From the NCBI RefSeq assembly GCF_030323025.1, contig NZ_CP097329.1:3768001-3832000 (forward strand): DNA of 64,000 nt, in the 5' to 3' direction. Position 1 is the stretch's first letter. Every line of letters starts with the position of its first letter. The translations under genes were made by a program, and so were the position numbers. A model generated the notes under the pieces. The model saw only the letters and a program-made list of their open reading frames with translations. It made no database searches and was not told the origin of the DNA. This document shows, one piece after another, positions 27,883 through 38,781 of this stretch. The DNA comes from Pseudanabaena mucicola str. Chao 1806. Its GTDB lineage: Bacteria > Cyanobacteriota > Cyanobacteriia > Pseudanabaenales > Pseudanabaenaceae.

Positions 27883-28848
27883 ATGGCTGAATTTTTTAAT
27901 ACCTATGGTTTTTTAATTGTATCGGCAATTTTTGGGGCAATCCTAGGAATTTCTGTTTATCTACCATTAATGGCAGGTCAGTTATCGCTAGCAACATCGG
28001 GGTTTTATTCCTTGGGTGGGTATATTGCTGCGATCGCCTCCACAAAGATTTTAATTACGACCACAGGAACTTTGTCAATTGGCTGGGTATTAATCGAAAT
28101 GTTGGTGGCTGGTGGAGTGTCAGGAATATTGGCGGTAATTTTGGGAATTCCTGTCTTACGTTTACGAGGAATTTATTTAGCGATCGCTACCATTGCCTTT
28201 GTAGAAATTTTGCGCGTGGTATCTCTGAACTTAGAGATCACGGGTGGTGCGATCGGGATTTTTGGTATTCCTCAGCCATTTCAAACACCTTTAGAATATT
28301 TGTGGATTGCTTTGCCACTACTGGGCTTAAGTATGGCTTTTATGCATCGTCTAGAAAAAATTCGCGCTGGGAGAGCCCTAATTGCAATTCGGGAAGATGA
28401 ACTTGCTGCGGATTCAATGGGGATCAATCCTACTTATTACAAAGTTTTAGCCTTTACTCTTGCAGCAGTTTTGGCTGGCATGGTTGGAGCGGTGAGCGCA
28501 CACTTCTTAAATACATGGAATGCGCGTCAAGGAACTTTTGATGCCAGTATTATTTTCTTAGCTTTTGTCTTAATTGGTGGTTCGCGGACATTCTGGGGAC
28601 CTGTGGTTGGGGGCATAGTGCTGACCGCTTTACCCGAATTTTTAAGAGGTATGGCAAGTACTGGTGTTCCATTATGGCTAGGACAATTTCTCAAGGATGG
28701 ACGTTTAATTATTTTTGGGGTATTGATTGTAATTGGTACAATTTTTTATCCAAAAGGGATTATTACACCCGAATTTTTAGTCTGGTGTAAACATACAATC
28801 CATAAATTATTTGTCATGGACAAATCTAAAAATAAGCAGGGAATTTAA
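27883..28848 (+). CDS. natC: Branched-chain/neutral amino-acid ABC permease, NatC/LivM type
   Basis: A 321-residue LivM-type membrane subunit, best compared with NatC of the cyanobacterial N-I permease. Landmarks are LPLMAGQLSLATSGFYSLGGYIAAI (about 27-51), PVLRLRGIYLAIATIAFVEILR, and the ATPase-docking loop KIRAGRALIAIREDELAADSMGIN (about 164-187). About nine or ten helices. The ATPase gene natA follows about 300 bases downstream on the same strand, with a repeat element between, so coexpression is possible but not assured. natD lies at 10.8 kb. Confidence 0.86.
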   Translation: MAEFFNTYGFLIVSAIFGAILGISVYLPLMAGQLSLATSGFYSLGGYIAAIASTKILITTTGTLSIGWVLIEMLVAGGVSGILAVILGIPVLRLRGIYLAIATIAFVEILRVVSLNLEITGGAIGIFGIPQPFQTPLEYLWIALPLLGLSMAFMHRLEKIRAGRALIAIREDELAADSMGINPTYYKVLAFTLAAVLAGMVGAVSAHFLNTWNARQGTFDASIIFLAFVLIGGSRTFWGPVVGGIVLTALPEFLRGMASTGVPLWLGQFLKDGRLIIFGVLIVIGTIFYPKGIITPEFLVWCKHTIHKLFVMDKSKNKQGI

Positions 28849-28960
28849 GCTCGATTGTCTCTGCAATATAGCAATCCTAAATGGTTTCTGGAAGCGCACC
28901 AAGAATGACACAAACCCAAAAATCTACAAATGATTTAGGATTGATATATTTACGCGAGTT

Positions 28961-29078
28961 CTGGATAATTTGAAACAGGTTTTGAGAAAGGGTTTGCTAC
29001 GCAAACCCTTTCTCAAAACCCAAAAGTAAAAGCCTTGCTTAGCAAGGCTTTTACTTTTGGGTTTTCAAAATTTGCCAG
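28961..29078. repeat. Double-hairpin repeat element between natC and natA
   Basis: Two perfect hairpins lie back to back: arms 28978-28997/29001-29020 (20 bp, loop tac) and 29021-29038/29042-29059 (18 bp, loop tta). They are flanked by imperfect terminal inverted repeats ctggataatttgaaac / gttttcaaaatttgccag. No T run after either. Confidence 0.75.
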
Positions 29079-29150
29079 CTTAACCCGAACTGACGTTATA
29101 TTAGGTAAAAACCTTCATAATTCTATCAATTAGTTATATAAAAGTTTTAA

Positions 29151-29930
29151 ATGGACGAAAGTAGTAAAACAACCTTAGGAATTCAACAAGTAACCCGTCG
29201 ATTTGGTGGCTTGGTAGCAGTTAATGAAGTATCTTTTGAAGTACAGGGAAATGAGATCTTTGGTGTGATTGGTCCTAATGGCGCTGGCAAAACTACATTG
29301 TTTAATACGATTACAGGATTAATCGCTCCTAGTAGTGGTCAAATTATCTTCGATGGACAAGAAATCACTAATCGACGACCTCATCAAATTGCTAAATGTG
29401 GTATTGCCCGCACGTTCCAGAATATTCGTTTGTTTGGGGACCTTTCGGCTTTAGAAAATGTGGCGATCGCTAGACATTTGAGTACTACTACAGGTATTTG
29501 GAATGGAATTTTAGGTCTACCACCTACCCATAAAGAAGAAAAACAAACCTACAATCGCGCCTATGAACTATTGGAACTTGTGGGACTAAGCGATCGCTCA
29601 GATGTCAAAGCCAAGAATTTTTCTTATGGCGATCAGCGTCGTCTGGAGATCGCCCGTGCGCTTGCCCTGCAACCCAAGTTATTACTTTTAGATGAACCCG
29701 CCGCAGGGATGAATCCTAGCGAAAAGGGACAATTAAGTGATTTCATTCGGAGCTTGCGTGATAGCTTTAATTTGACGATTTTACTAATTGAGCATCACGT
29801 CCCTTTGGTGATGGGATTATGTGATCGCATAGCTGTGTTAGACTTTGGGCAACTAATTGCGATCGGGAAACCTGAAATTGTCAAAAGTGATCGAGCTGTG
29901 ATTGAGGCTTATCTTGGCGATGAAGGTTAA
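29151..29930 (+). CDS. natA: Amino-acid ABC transporter ATPase, NatA/LivG type
   Basis: A 259-residue LivG-type ATPase that drives uptake through the NatC/NatD pair. Walker A GPNGAGKTTLFNTITG (about 42-57), Q-loop RTFQNIRLFGDLSALENV, signature SYGDQRRLEIARAL (about 163-176), Walker B LLLLDEPAAGMN and the switch His in LLIEHHVPLVMGLCDRI are present. The extra loop after ENVAIARHLSTTTG is LivG-typical. Start ATG 29151. A second ATPase (NatE/LivF) is not in the window. Confidence 0.88.
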   Translation: MDESSKTTLGIQQVTRRFGGLVAVNEVSFEVQGNEIFGVIGPNGAGKTTLFNTITGLIAPSSGQIIFDGQEITNRRPHQIAKCGIARTFQNIRLFGDLSALENVAIARHLSTTTGIWNGILGLPPTHKEEKQTYNRAYELLELVGLSDRSDVKAKNFSYGDQRRLEIARALALQPKLLLLDEPAAGMNPSEKGQLSDFIRSLRDSFNLTILLIEHHVPLVMGLCDRIAVLDFGQLIAIGKPEIVKSDRAVIEAYLGDEG

Positions 29931-29955
29931 ATGAGTTGAGCGATTAATTGAATTT

Positions 29956-31557
29956 TTACATCAGTTGGGCAACAGGAGCGTTACTTAGTAAATTTTGCTT
30001 GGTTAATAAATCTAGAACTGTGATCCGCAAAGTACGTTTTTCATCAACTTGGAAAAACACCTTAATGCGATCGCTACCTGTTTGCCCTAGAGGATCGAGA
30101 TTGGCAATCACTTTACTATTCTCATTGAGAATCTGCACTGCCACTTGCTTTCCCTCCAGTACACGAGTAATAAGACGTTGATCTTCAAAATAAACCTCTA
30201 CATTGGTTTCACCTAATTCCCCAATAACTAACTCAATGCTTGGCTGATTAGGGATTGATGCACCAAGGGTTAATTCCACTGGTTTGTCTAAGGGATAGGT
30301 TGTCCCAGATTTGACGATTGTATGCCAGTTATGTTTTTTATATCGTTTATCCCAATAGCGAATCCCATAGCTGTGATAGAGGAAGTCTTTTAGTTCCCAA
30401 CCTTGAGAAATTGCACCATGTGCGATCGCTTCAAAAGGTTTATCTGCTTTTACTTTCTCGCTAGGAAAATGTTTTAATGCCCATTCTTTCACTGCAGGGA
30501 TTTGGGAAGTTCCACCCACTAAAAGAATCGCATCAATTTGATTTAGGTCAAGATTTTGGCGAGATGCTTGCTGACGAATACGATCAAGGGCAAGATCAAG
30601 ATTGACAAAAAAACTCTGTTGTTCCAGAATTTGGTTGAACTGAGATCTCGTCAAAGTTAATTCATAGGACTCAAAAGTTTGATCGTTAAAGTAAACCTCC
30701 GCCACTGAGTTTGCACTTGAAAGAGCTATTTTAATTCGTTCCGCTAAGCGAGTTACGAGCGAGTTTTTCGGTAAACCCAACTCACGATGAAAATAACCAA
30801 TAATCCAATTATCGATATCAATACCACCAAGATTTTGTCCTGTTTTTGCGAGGACTTTAGCAGTTTGGGAACTTTGATTAGTTGATAGGGGAGTATCTTT
30901 AATCGTGCGATCGCCCCATTTCAAGAGAAATCCCAATGGTGATTTTGGCTGATTGGTTTCTATTTGTTCTTGGGAAAAAGATAACTTCACTAAAGATAAA
31001 TCTAAAGTTCCACCACCAAAATCTACTACCAAGAGAGTTTCGCTACCACCATTAATGCCATAGCCCAGAGCCGCTGCCGTTGGTTCGTCAATAATTCGTA
31101 CCTGATTGATAGTTAGCTTCTCGCAGACTCCACCAAGCCAATTGCGATAGGACTCAAAGCTATCAACGGGAACTGTGAAAATCAAGGAATCTACATCAGG
31201 TAAGCGCTCAATAATTCTCTTGAGAAACCATTCTCCCACCAGTTCAAACTCGACCTCTCGTCCATCAAGTTCAGGCACAAACATCGAAACATTAGAACCG
31301 ATCGCTCTTTTAAAAGCCTTAAAAAATCGCTGTTCGCCTTTAGAATTCTTGCTATCTAAACCGCGATCGCTCACTTCTTGCCCAATTAATACTTGCTCTT
31401 GATTGGCATCCTGCACATAAACAAAGCTAGGAATTAATGGGGGATTATTTGCGATGAGACTACTGTAATCAGCGAGTCTAATAGTCTCAATTGTTCCATT
31501 CTCATTAATTCTTGCTACAACAGTATTACTTGTGCCAAAGTCGATCGCATATTCCAT
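29956..31557 (-). CDS. Hsp70-family protein (non-canonical DnaK-like)
   Basis: A 533-residue Hsp70-like protein. The actin-fold ATPase domain (about 1-390) shows the phosphate-1 loop YAIDFGTSNTVVARI, the phosphate-2 loop LLVVDFGGGTLDLSLVKL, and the adenosine motif ILLVGGTSQIPAVKEWA. The remaining 140 residues form a beta-rich part that could be a short substrate-binding domain; the helical lid and the EEVD-like tail of DnaK are absent. Such proteins occur in cyanobacteria alongside true DnaK, and their clients are unknown. The ATG overlaps no ribosome-binding site, and a 27-codon ORF ends 12 bases before it, hinting at translational coupling. No dnaJ or grpE nearby. Confidence 0.85.
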   Translation of the reverse strand: MEYAIDFGTSNTVVARINENGTIETIRLADYSSLIANNPPLIPSFVYVQDANQEQVLIGQEVSDRGLDSKNSKGEQRFFKAFKRAIGSNVSMFVPELDGREVEFELVGEWFLKRIIERLPDVDSLIFTVPVDSFESYRNWLGGVCEKLTINQVRIIDEPTAAALGYGINGGSETLLVVDFGGGTLDLSLVKLSFSQEQIETNQPKSPLGFLLKWGDRTIKDTPLSTNQSSQTAKVLAKTGQNLGGIDIDNWIIGYFHRELGLPKNSLVTRLAERIKIALSSANSVAEVYFNDQTFESYELTLTRSQFNQILEQQSFFVNLDLALDRIRQQASRQNLDLNQIDAILLVGGTSQIPAVKEWALKHFPSEKVKADKPFEAIAHGAISQGWELKDFLYHSYGIRYWDKRYKKHNWHTIVKSGTTYPLDKPVELTLGASIPNQPSIELVIGELGETNVEVYFEDQRLITRVLEGKQVAVQILNENSKVIANLDPLGQTGSDRIKVFFQVDEKRTLRITVLDLLTKQNLLSNAPVAQLM

Positions 31558-31569
31558 GAGCGTTGTATT

Positions 31570-31653
31570 TTAATCGGGTAAATAATCTATATCTATGCTC
31601 TGTTCTGCCGTAAAGGGGCTAATTAATGATTCATTGGTAATTGCCAGACTCAT
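31570..31653 (-). CDS. Possible 27-residue leader ORF before the Hsp70-like gene
   Basis: ATG 31653 to TAA 31570 encodes MSLAITNESLISPFTAEQSI followed by DIDYLPD. An agga lies nine bases before the ATG, a better ribosome-binding site than that of the Hsp70-like gene, which starts 12 bases after its stop. The peptide is acidic and matches no small photosystem subunit I know. It may be a leader peptide, a small protein in its own right, or chance. Confidence 0.4.
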   Translation of the reverse strand: MSLAITNESLISPFTAEQSIDIDYLPD

Positions 31654-31710
31654 AGCTAGAAATCCTGTAGTTACGTACTTTTAGTATAAACGGTGCAAAA
31701 AATCAGCATA

Positions 31711-32565
31711 TTAGTTTCTAATTCTCATACTAATATCTAACCAAGGCGATCGCGTCACCATTGCTGAGGTAGAAATGTAATCTACGCCTAATTCTGCAAC
31801 TTGGGTGATCGTCGTGAGCGTAATATTACCTGAAGCTTCGATTTTCGTATGGGGACTGTGTTGGCGGATGAGGGCGATCGCCTCACGCATCATCGATAGG
31901 GGCATATTATCTAACATAATCACATCCAGATTTAGCTGCATTGCTTCCTTTACCTGCACGATCGATTCCGTTTCTACTTCAATCAATGTGGTGAATGGAA
32001 TATGCTCCCGTACTCGTTGCACTGCCTCGGTAATGCCCCCTGCGGCTGCTATGTGGTTGTCTTTGAGCATGACGGCATCATCTAATCCATAGCGATGATT
32101 GATTGCCCCACCAATAAATGTGGCATATTTTTCGAGTAGTCTCATACCAGGAATAGTTTTACGGGTATCAACCAGACGGGTTGGGGAATTAGCGATCGCT
32201 TTGGCATATTCCGCAGTTGTACTCGCAATTCCCGATAAGTGCATCACCAAATTTAATGCAACCCTTTCCCCCATAAGTAAAGTAGCGAGGCTACCATTGA
32301 TTTTCGCTACTAGATCGCCAGATTTCACGGTCTGCCCATCCTTTGCGATCATCATAAAATTTACTGAATGATCTAGTAATTGAAAAACCCTTGCAGCGAT
32401 CGGCAATCCTGCTACCACACCATCTGCCTTAGCAATCCACACCGCTTTACCAATGGGTGCATTACCATCGGAAAATAAACCACTCGTGCTGCGATCTCCA
32501 CGTCCAATATCTTCACGCAACCAGTCTTCAAGGATGGGATCTAAAACAATAAAAGAAGGAAGCAT
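31711..32565 (-). CDS. nadC: Nicotinate-nucleotide pyrophosphorylase (carboxylating)
   Basis: A 284-residue NadC (quinolinate phosphoribosyltransferase), which makes nicotinate mononucleotide from quinolinate and PRPP in de novo NAD synthesis. Family motifs are LREDIGRGDRST (about 14-25), the active-site DTRKTIPGMRLLEKYA (about 133-148), NHRYGLDDAVMLKDNHI and IEVETES, followed by MLDNM and EASGNIT. Length is normal. nadA and nadB are not nearby. It sits just downstream of the ATP synthase operon but beyond a strong terminator, so it should have its own promoter. Confidence 0.95.
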   Translation of the reverse strand: MLPSFIVLDPILEDWLREDIGRGDRSTSGLFSDGNAPIGKAVWIAKADGVVAGLPIAARVFQLLDHSVNFMMIAKDGQTVKSGDLVAKINGSLATLLMGERVALNLVMHLSGIASTTAEYAKAIANSPTRLVDTRKTIPGMRLLEKYATFIGGAINHRYGLDDAVMLKDNHIAAAGGITEAVQRVREHIPFTTLIEVETESIVQVKEAMQLNLDVIMLDNMPLSMMREAIALIRQHSPHTKIEASGNITLTTITQVAELGVDYISTSAMVTRSPWLDISMRIRN

Positions 32566-32632
32566 AATTTGCTGCTTTTTTCAGATGAATCTCGACAATG
32601 GTTTGCTAATAAGCATACGCCCATTTGCAAAC

Positions 32633-32668
32633 AAAAAATGTAGATGCAATCCTACATCTACATTTTTT
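32633..32668 (-). terminator. Terminator of the ATP synthase operon
   Basis: aaaaaatgtagatg pairs with catctacatttttt over an 8-base loop. It has T runs in both directions and lies 45 bases past the atpA stop. Confidence 0.88.
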
Positions 32669-32712
32669 GCTGATCTATACAATTAGCTAGGAATTTAGCT
32701 AGATATAAAGAA

Positions 32713-34388
<1,676 letters not shown>

Positions 34389-34943
34389 CTAGGCAGCAGC
34401 TAAGCTGCTCTTAATACGGCGCAGTTGTCCACGAATGCTGGCATCTACTACCTGAGATCCAACTTTAATGATGACACCACCAATCAAGTCTGGATTAATT
34501 GTGATCGAAAGTTCGACTGCCTTAGCACCAGTCAACTTTTTGACGCGATCGCGTAAGGAATCTTCTTGTACTCTGCTCAATTGAAATGCAGATGTAACTT
34601 CGGCAAGAGCAACGCCATCAATCACACGCAATAAAGCTTGGAATTGTTGAACAACCTCATTTAAAAAGGCTATACGTTTGCGATCAACTAAGAGCAGTAA
34701 AAAGCTTTTGGTAAATGCACTTACTTGTGAACCAAAAACACTTTCAATTACCCCCTTTTTGATATTTGCACCAACTAGGGGATTTGAGAATAGTTGAGAT
34801 AATTCACCAGAATCACTAAGAGTATCGCCAATTAGTCGCACATCTCTCGCGATTACATCGAGACTATTTTGCTCTTGAGCCAAAGAGATCAAAGCATCGG
34901 CGTAGGGAGCAACAACCGCTTGACTAACAGAGTTAGATTTCAT
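34389..34943 (-). CDS. atpH: F1 ATP synthase subunit delta
   Basis: A 184-residue delta subunit, the part of the peripheral stalk that ties F1 alpha to the b/b' dimer. The N-terminal helical domain VAPYADALISLAQEQNSLD and the C-terminal ELSITINPDLIGGVIIKVGSQVVDASIRGQLRRIK (residues about 145-180) are family signatures. Eight bases separate it from atpF, so the two are probably coupled. Confidence 0.95.
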   Translation of the reverse strand: MKSNSVSQAVVAPYADALISLAQEQNSLDVIARDVRLIGDTLSDSGELSQLFSNPLVGANIKKGVIESVFGSQVSAFTKSFLLLLVDRKRIAFLNEVVQQFQALLRVIDGVALAEVTSAFQLSRVQEDSLRDRVKKLTGAKAVELSITINPDLIGGVIIKVGSQVVDASIRGQLRRIKSSLAAA

Positions 34944-34951
34944 GTTTTCTC

Positions 34952-35485
34952 CTAGTCGGAACTCAAAAGGGCAATGCTACGGTCTATTAACTCGATTTGC
35001 GTATCTTCACTCAAACCGCGATCAAAATAAGCCTGTACATTGGCAAGAGATTTCTCAGCAACTTGCTGACGCAGTTGCACAATGACACGTTCTTGCTCAG
35101 TAGCAATTTCTTGATCGGCAGCTTCATGCAAACGTGCAATATCAGCATCAACCGTCGCTAAAATTAAATCTGCCGCATGTTTCGCATCAACTTCAGCCTG
35201 CTGGCGCAATTTTTCGGCTTCAGACTGAGCTTGAGCCAATTTATTTTGCTGTTCGGCAAGCTTAGCCGAAGCTTCGCTTTGACGCTTCTCTGCATCACCA
35301 ATTGCCGATTGAATCGACTCTAAACGAGATGAGAGAATTTTGCCAAGAAACCCGCGACCCGCATATACCAGAAAAGCTAGGACAATTACTAAGTTAATTA
35401 CATTAGTTTCAAGGATATCGGTATTTAAACTAATTCCTGAAGACTCGCCTGCTTCGCTAGCAAGTAAAACGAAATTGCTAATCAT
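34952..35485 (-). CDS. atpF: F0 ATP synthase subunit b
   Basis: A 177-residue b subunit: one N-terminal membrane helix (about 28-48, NVINLVIVLAFLVYAGRGFLG), then a long charged coiled coil (about 55-165) that forms half of the peripheral stalk with b'. DTDILETNVINL before the helix is typical of cyanobacterial and plastid b. It is placed between atpG (b') and atpH, as in other cyanobacteria. Confidence 0.94.
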   Translation of the reverse strand: MISNFVLLASEAGESSGISLNTDILETNVINLVIVLAFLVYAGRGFLGKILSSRLESIQSAIGDAEKRQSEASAKLAEQQNKLAQAQSEAEKLRQQAEVDAKHAADLILATVDADIARLHEAADQEIATEQERVIVQLRQQVAEKSLANVQAYFDRGLSEDTQIELIDRSIALLSSD

Positions 35486-35552
35486 AAACGTTATTTCTAT
35501 TACTCAATATCAGCCAGAAGCCAGACAGAAACTATCGTAGGATTACGAAGAC

Positions 35553-36050
35553 CTAGGATCTTACTAAATTACCTAGTAGCTTTTCGAGAACTTGGCGACT
35601 GAGTGATTCTACTTCTGCATCTAAAGATGCGGTGGCATCTTGCTTTTGTTTTTCAATTTCAGCTTTAGCGCTAGCAACTTTTGCTCTTGCTTCTGCCGTA
35701 GCTGCATCAATACGTTCTTTACGAATTCTGTTTGCTTCAACTTGAGCATTAGCTAAAACGTTCTGAGTTGCCTTACGAGCAGTAGCTAGCTCTTGCTCAT
35801 ATTGCTTTACAACTAGTTCTGACTTCTCTAGCCGTTCCTTCGCGGTTATAATTTGTTCTCTAATATAATCATCACGATCATCGATCGCTTTGGTTAGAGG
35901 CTTAAAGAAGATAACGTTAAGGATAGCTACAAAAACAATGAACTGTACCGCCATTATCGGGAGAGTAGCATTTACATCAAATAAGCCACCCTTCTGCTCA
36001 ACAGCTTCCGCAGCAAGCAGCACATTTGAGACAAAGTTCAAAAGTATCAT
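35553..36050 (-). CDS. atpG: F0 ATP synthase subunit b'
   Basis: A 165-residue b' subunit, the diverged second b of photosynthetic bacteria and plastids. The membrane helix FDVNATLPIMAVQFIVFVAILNVIFFKPL is at about 24-52, followed by a long coiled coil with KAIDDRDDYIREQI. It pairs with b in the peripheral stalk. The presence of b and b' is one of the signs that this is a phototroph. A hairpin lies between this gene and atpE. Confidence 0.94.
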   Translation of the reverse strand: MILLNFVSNVLLAAEAVEQKGGLFDVNATLPIMAVQFIVFVAILNVIFFKPLTKAIDDRDDYIREQIITAKERLEKSELVVKQYEQELATARKATQNVLANAQVEANRIRKERIDAATAEARAKVASAKAEIEKQKQDATASLDAEVESLSRQVLEKLLGNLVRS

Positions 36051-36089
36051 AGTTATTTTGCCAAAAAAATTCGGTTGCTAGGTCAATTT

Positions 36090-36121
36090 AAGAAGCTAAG
36101 AGCATTAGCTCATAGCTTCTT
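36090..36121 (-). terminator. Hairpin between atpE and atpG
   Basis: aagaagcta pairs with tagcttctt around a 14-base loop. It lies just after the atpE stop. It may partly end transcription or protect the atpE message, which would fit the high copy number of subunit c. Confidence 0.4.
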
Positions 36122-36133
36122 GTGAATTAACTC

Positions 36134-36424
<291 letters not shown>

Positions 36425-36521
36425 TTACGAAATTTAGGAGCAAAATACACTCGTGAAGTTATCAATGATGAAAAGTTGGAATTGAAGAAACAAATAGAAA
36501 ATTAAATTGTAAGAATGCAAT

Positions 36522-37283
36522 CTAATGATCGTGATGTTCATCTCCATGACCTTCCATAGCTTCACCAATGTAAGAAGCTGCCAAGGTTGAGAAAATCAGT
36601 GCCTGGATAGCGCTGGTAAATAGTCCCAAAACCATTAATGGCAGAGGAACAAATAAAGGTACTAGCAGAACCATAACACCTACCACTAGCTCATCAGCGA
36701 GGATGTTTCCGAAAAGACGGAAGCTGAGGGATAGGGGCTTTGTGAAATCTTCTAGAACCCACAAAGGAAGAAGGAACGGAGACGCTTGAACGTATCTGGT
36801 AAAGAATTCCAGTCCGCGTTTCTTCAATCCCCCGTAGAAATAGGCTAGAGAGACTAACAGAGCCAATGCGACAGTGGTGTTAATATCACCCGTAGGGGCA
36901 GAAAGCTCACCTTCTGGCAATTTGATTAGCTTCCAAGGAATTAGAGCTCCAGACCAATTTGATACGAAGATAAACAAGAACAGACTACCAACAAATGGTA
37001 CCCATTCTCTATAATGCTTCTCGCCGATTTGGTCTTTGGCAATGCTCTGGACATACTCCAGAGCATATTCCATGAAGTTTTGAAAACCTGCGGGAACGCG
37101 CTGGTCAGCTTTGGCTGTGCTGGACCCAATGATTGCAGCAACGATGACTACGCCCATTACAATCCAACTCACGATTAACACTTGAGCGTGTACCGCTAGG
37201 TTACCGAACTGCCAATAAAGGTGTTTGCCCACTTCTAATGCGGCAAAACTGTTTTGTTGGCTAAAAATTAATGAATCGATCAT
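36522..37283 (-). CDS. atpB: F0 ATP synthase subunit a
   Basis: A 253-residue a subunit that forms the proton half-channels against the c ring. The essential Arg is in [19 protein letters not shown] (about 184-202), with downstream [31 protein letters not shown] as the last helices. The C-terminus is His-rich ([10 protein letters not shown]). Second gene of the operon after atpI, about 50 bases downstream. Confidence 0.96.
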   Translation of the reverse strand: MIDSLIFSQQNSFAALEVGKHLYWQFGNLAVHAQVLIVSWIVMGVVIVAAIIGSSTAKADQRVPAGFQNFMEYALEYVQSIAKDQIGEKHYREWVPFVGSLFLFIFVSNWSGALIPWKLIKLPEGELSAPTGDINTTVALALLVSLAYFYGGLKKRGLEFFTRYVQASPFLLPLWVLEDFTKPLSLSFRLFGNILADELVVGVMVLLVPLFVPLPLMVLGLFTSAIQALIFSTLAASYIGEAMEGHGDEHHDH

Positions 37284-37331
37284 GTTCGATATGTTACAAC
37301 CTATAGGAGGTCAAATCAGCGAGAATCGGAC

Positions 37332-37817
37332 TTACTTGTTCAAATCTTGAGCAAGAATCGCAATTACAGCAATTTTGTAGGTCATAAAGCCAAAAAAAGC
37401 GGGCAAAACCTGCAATTGTTCTGACTTGGCAGCGATCGCGATCAGAATGACAAACACAGCAAATCGAGCATAACCGAGACGCTTGGATTGCTTGCCAAGC
37501 CGATCTACTCCTTTAGCTAGCATTCTAAGATAGATAGCACCAAACAATGCACCTATAAAATAGCTAAGTGCGATTTTTTGTCCATACACGCACCAAACCA
37601 CTAGACCGATAATCAATCCAGAGGCAAGGGTTAGCATTAACAGATTCCTCTTAAGACGGTTATACTCTTCCAGCGAATCATTAACTGATACGAAGGAATT
37701 TTCGATAACCGTCTGCGAAACTGTACTGTTTTTTGCGGGGATAATCTTCACTGTTGACTTTAAGCGAAAATTGCTGGTTATTTTGAGTGAAGAACTAGTA
37801 CTAAAGATAGTACTCAA
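37332..37817 (-). CDS. atpI: ATP synthase operon protein AtpI/Atp1
   Basis: Encodes the small membrane protein that leads cyanobacterial atp operons and is thought to help assemble the c ring. Four hydrophobic helices lie in the last 115 residues, with NDSLEEYNRLKRNLLMLTLASG before them, as in Synechocystis. This reading frame opens with TTG 37817 and gives 161 residues, an unusual N-terminal extension of about 45. A GTG at residue 23 is an alternative. No strong ribosome-binding site marks either, so the true start is unsure. First gene of the operon; the promoter must lie in the 330-base gap upstream. Confidence 0.82.
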   Translation of the reverse strand: MSTIFSTSSSLKITSNFRLKSTVKIIPAKNSTVSQTVIENSFVSVNDSLEEYNRLKRNLLMLTLASGLIIGLVVWCVYGQKIALSYFIGALFGAIYLRMLAKGVDRLGKQSKRLGYARFAVFVILIAIAAKSEQLQVLPAFFGFMTYKIAVIAILAQDLNK

Positions 37818-38147
37818 TTAGGTATCTAAAAACTTGGATGTAGCTTCCTACACCGTTGCTAAGCATATCACGCAAGATGTCACATTTGCTTTACAACTCT
37901 TCAACAAAATAAGTGTTTAGGAGTCTGAATCGCACTCCTATACTTTTTGACAGATATGACGGATATTTTTTACAAGTTATTTCGTCTATGTTGGAGTGTT
38001 ACCATAACAAAAAGTTTTAGACTAAGGCTGCCAAGTTTTCTAAAGATTTCTTAAAATTTTTCCTGAGAAGTTTTTTAAGGTTTGAAGTATTCTCAGTCAT
38101 CATCTAAAACTCATTACTTTTTTGTGAGCATCCAGAATTTGCAACCT
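37818..38147. other. Divergent intergenic region upstream of atpI
   Basis: Must contain the atp operon promoter (minus strand) and the promoter of the plus-strand gene at 38148. A hairpin taggagt / actccta is at about 37918-37941. No ORF of note. Confidence 0.45.
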
Positions 38148-38735
38148 ATGTCCACACTTTTTGCTAAGCCCCGTTCGTTTCAGTTTGCTTTCCAAGCCGC
38201 AGTTTTGTCTGTTATTTCCTCTGCTGCTTTGTTGCCTTTAGGGGCGATCGCGCAAAATGCTTCCCCTCAGAAGCCTCAAGCTCAGCCTTTAGAATCTACT
38301 AAGCCCAATGCCCTTGAAAGTAGTGTGTTTAGCATTTCAGGTGGGCAGCGTTTGATGTCAGAGGCAACCACAGCAGTTAGTCAGCAAAATTATGATCTGG
38401 CTGTTACAAAGCTGCAAGATGCTCGTCAAGTATTTAATCAATTATCAAATTTTTACCAAGAGCTAACCACTAGTTTTTCGGGAATTGATAATCGTATTTC
38501 TGATAGCCATCGCCGTAAAGCTCTGCAAACGGCTCAATTTCGCGATGAGGCAACCTATCAACTTGCAGTAGTTTATCGTGCAAAAAATCAACCTGAGTTG
38601 GCTGTCCCTTTGCTAATTCAACTAATTCGTAGCCAAGCTCCAACCAGAGATTTGGGTCAACAAGCTTATCAGCAGTTGTTTGAATTAGGTTTTGTCGATT
38701 CGCAATACGTTCGTCCCAGTGCCTCTACACCCTAA
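38148..38735 (+). CDS. Secreted protein with a helical repeat-like C-terminus
   Basis: I do not recognise a named family. From ATG 38148 the product is 195 residues with a Sec signal peptide (basic FAKPRS, hydrophobic AAVLSVISSAALLPLG, cleavage near AIAQN). A proline/glutamine-rich linker follows (about 38-60). The C-terminal 120 residues look like paired TPR-type helices: AVSQQNYDLAVTKLQDARQV and RDEATYQLAVVYRAKNQPELAVPLLIQLI. A frame extension to TTG 38082 is less likely, because it would bury the signal peptide. Probably periplasmic; function unknown. Confidence 0.7.
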   Translation: MSTLFAKPRSFQFAFQAAVLSVISSAALLPLGAIAQNASPQKPQAQPLESTKPNALESSVFSISGGQRLMSEATTAVSQQNYDLAVTKLQDARQVFNQLSNFYQELTTSFSGIDNRISDSHRRKALQTAQFRDEATYQLAVVYRAKNQPELAVPLLIQLIRSQAPTRDLGQQAYQQLFELGFVDSQYVRPSASTP

Positions 38736-38781
38736 AACCTGAAATTCAAAATGGAGCTTTACTGTAACTCTATTTTGGCTT

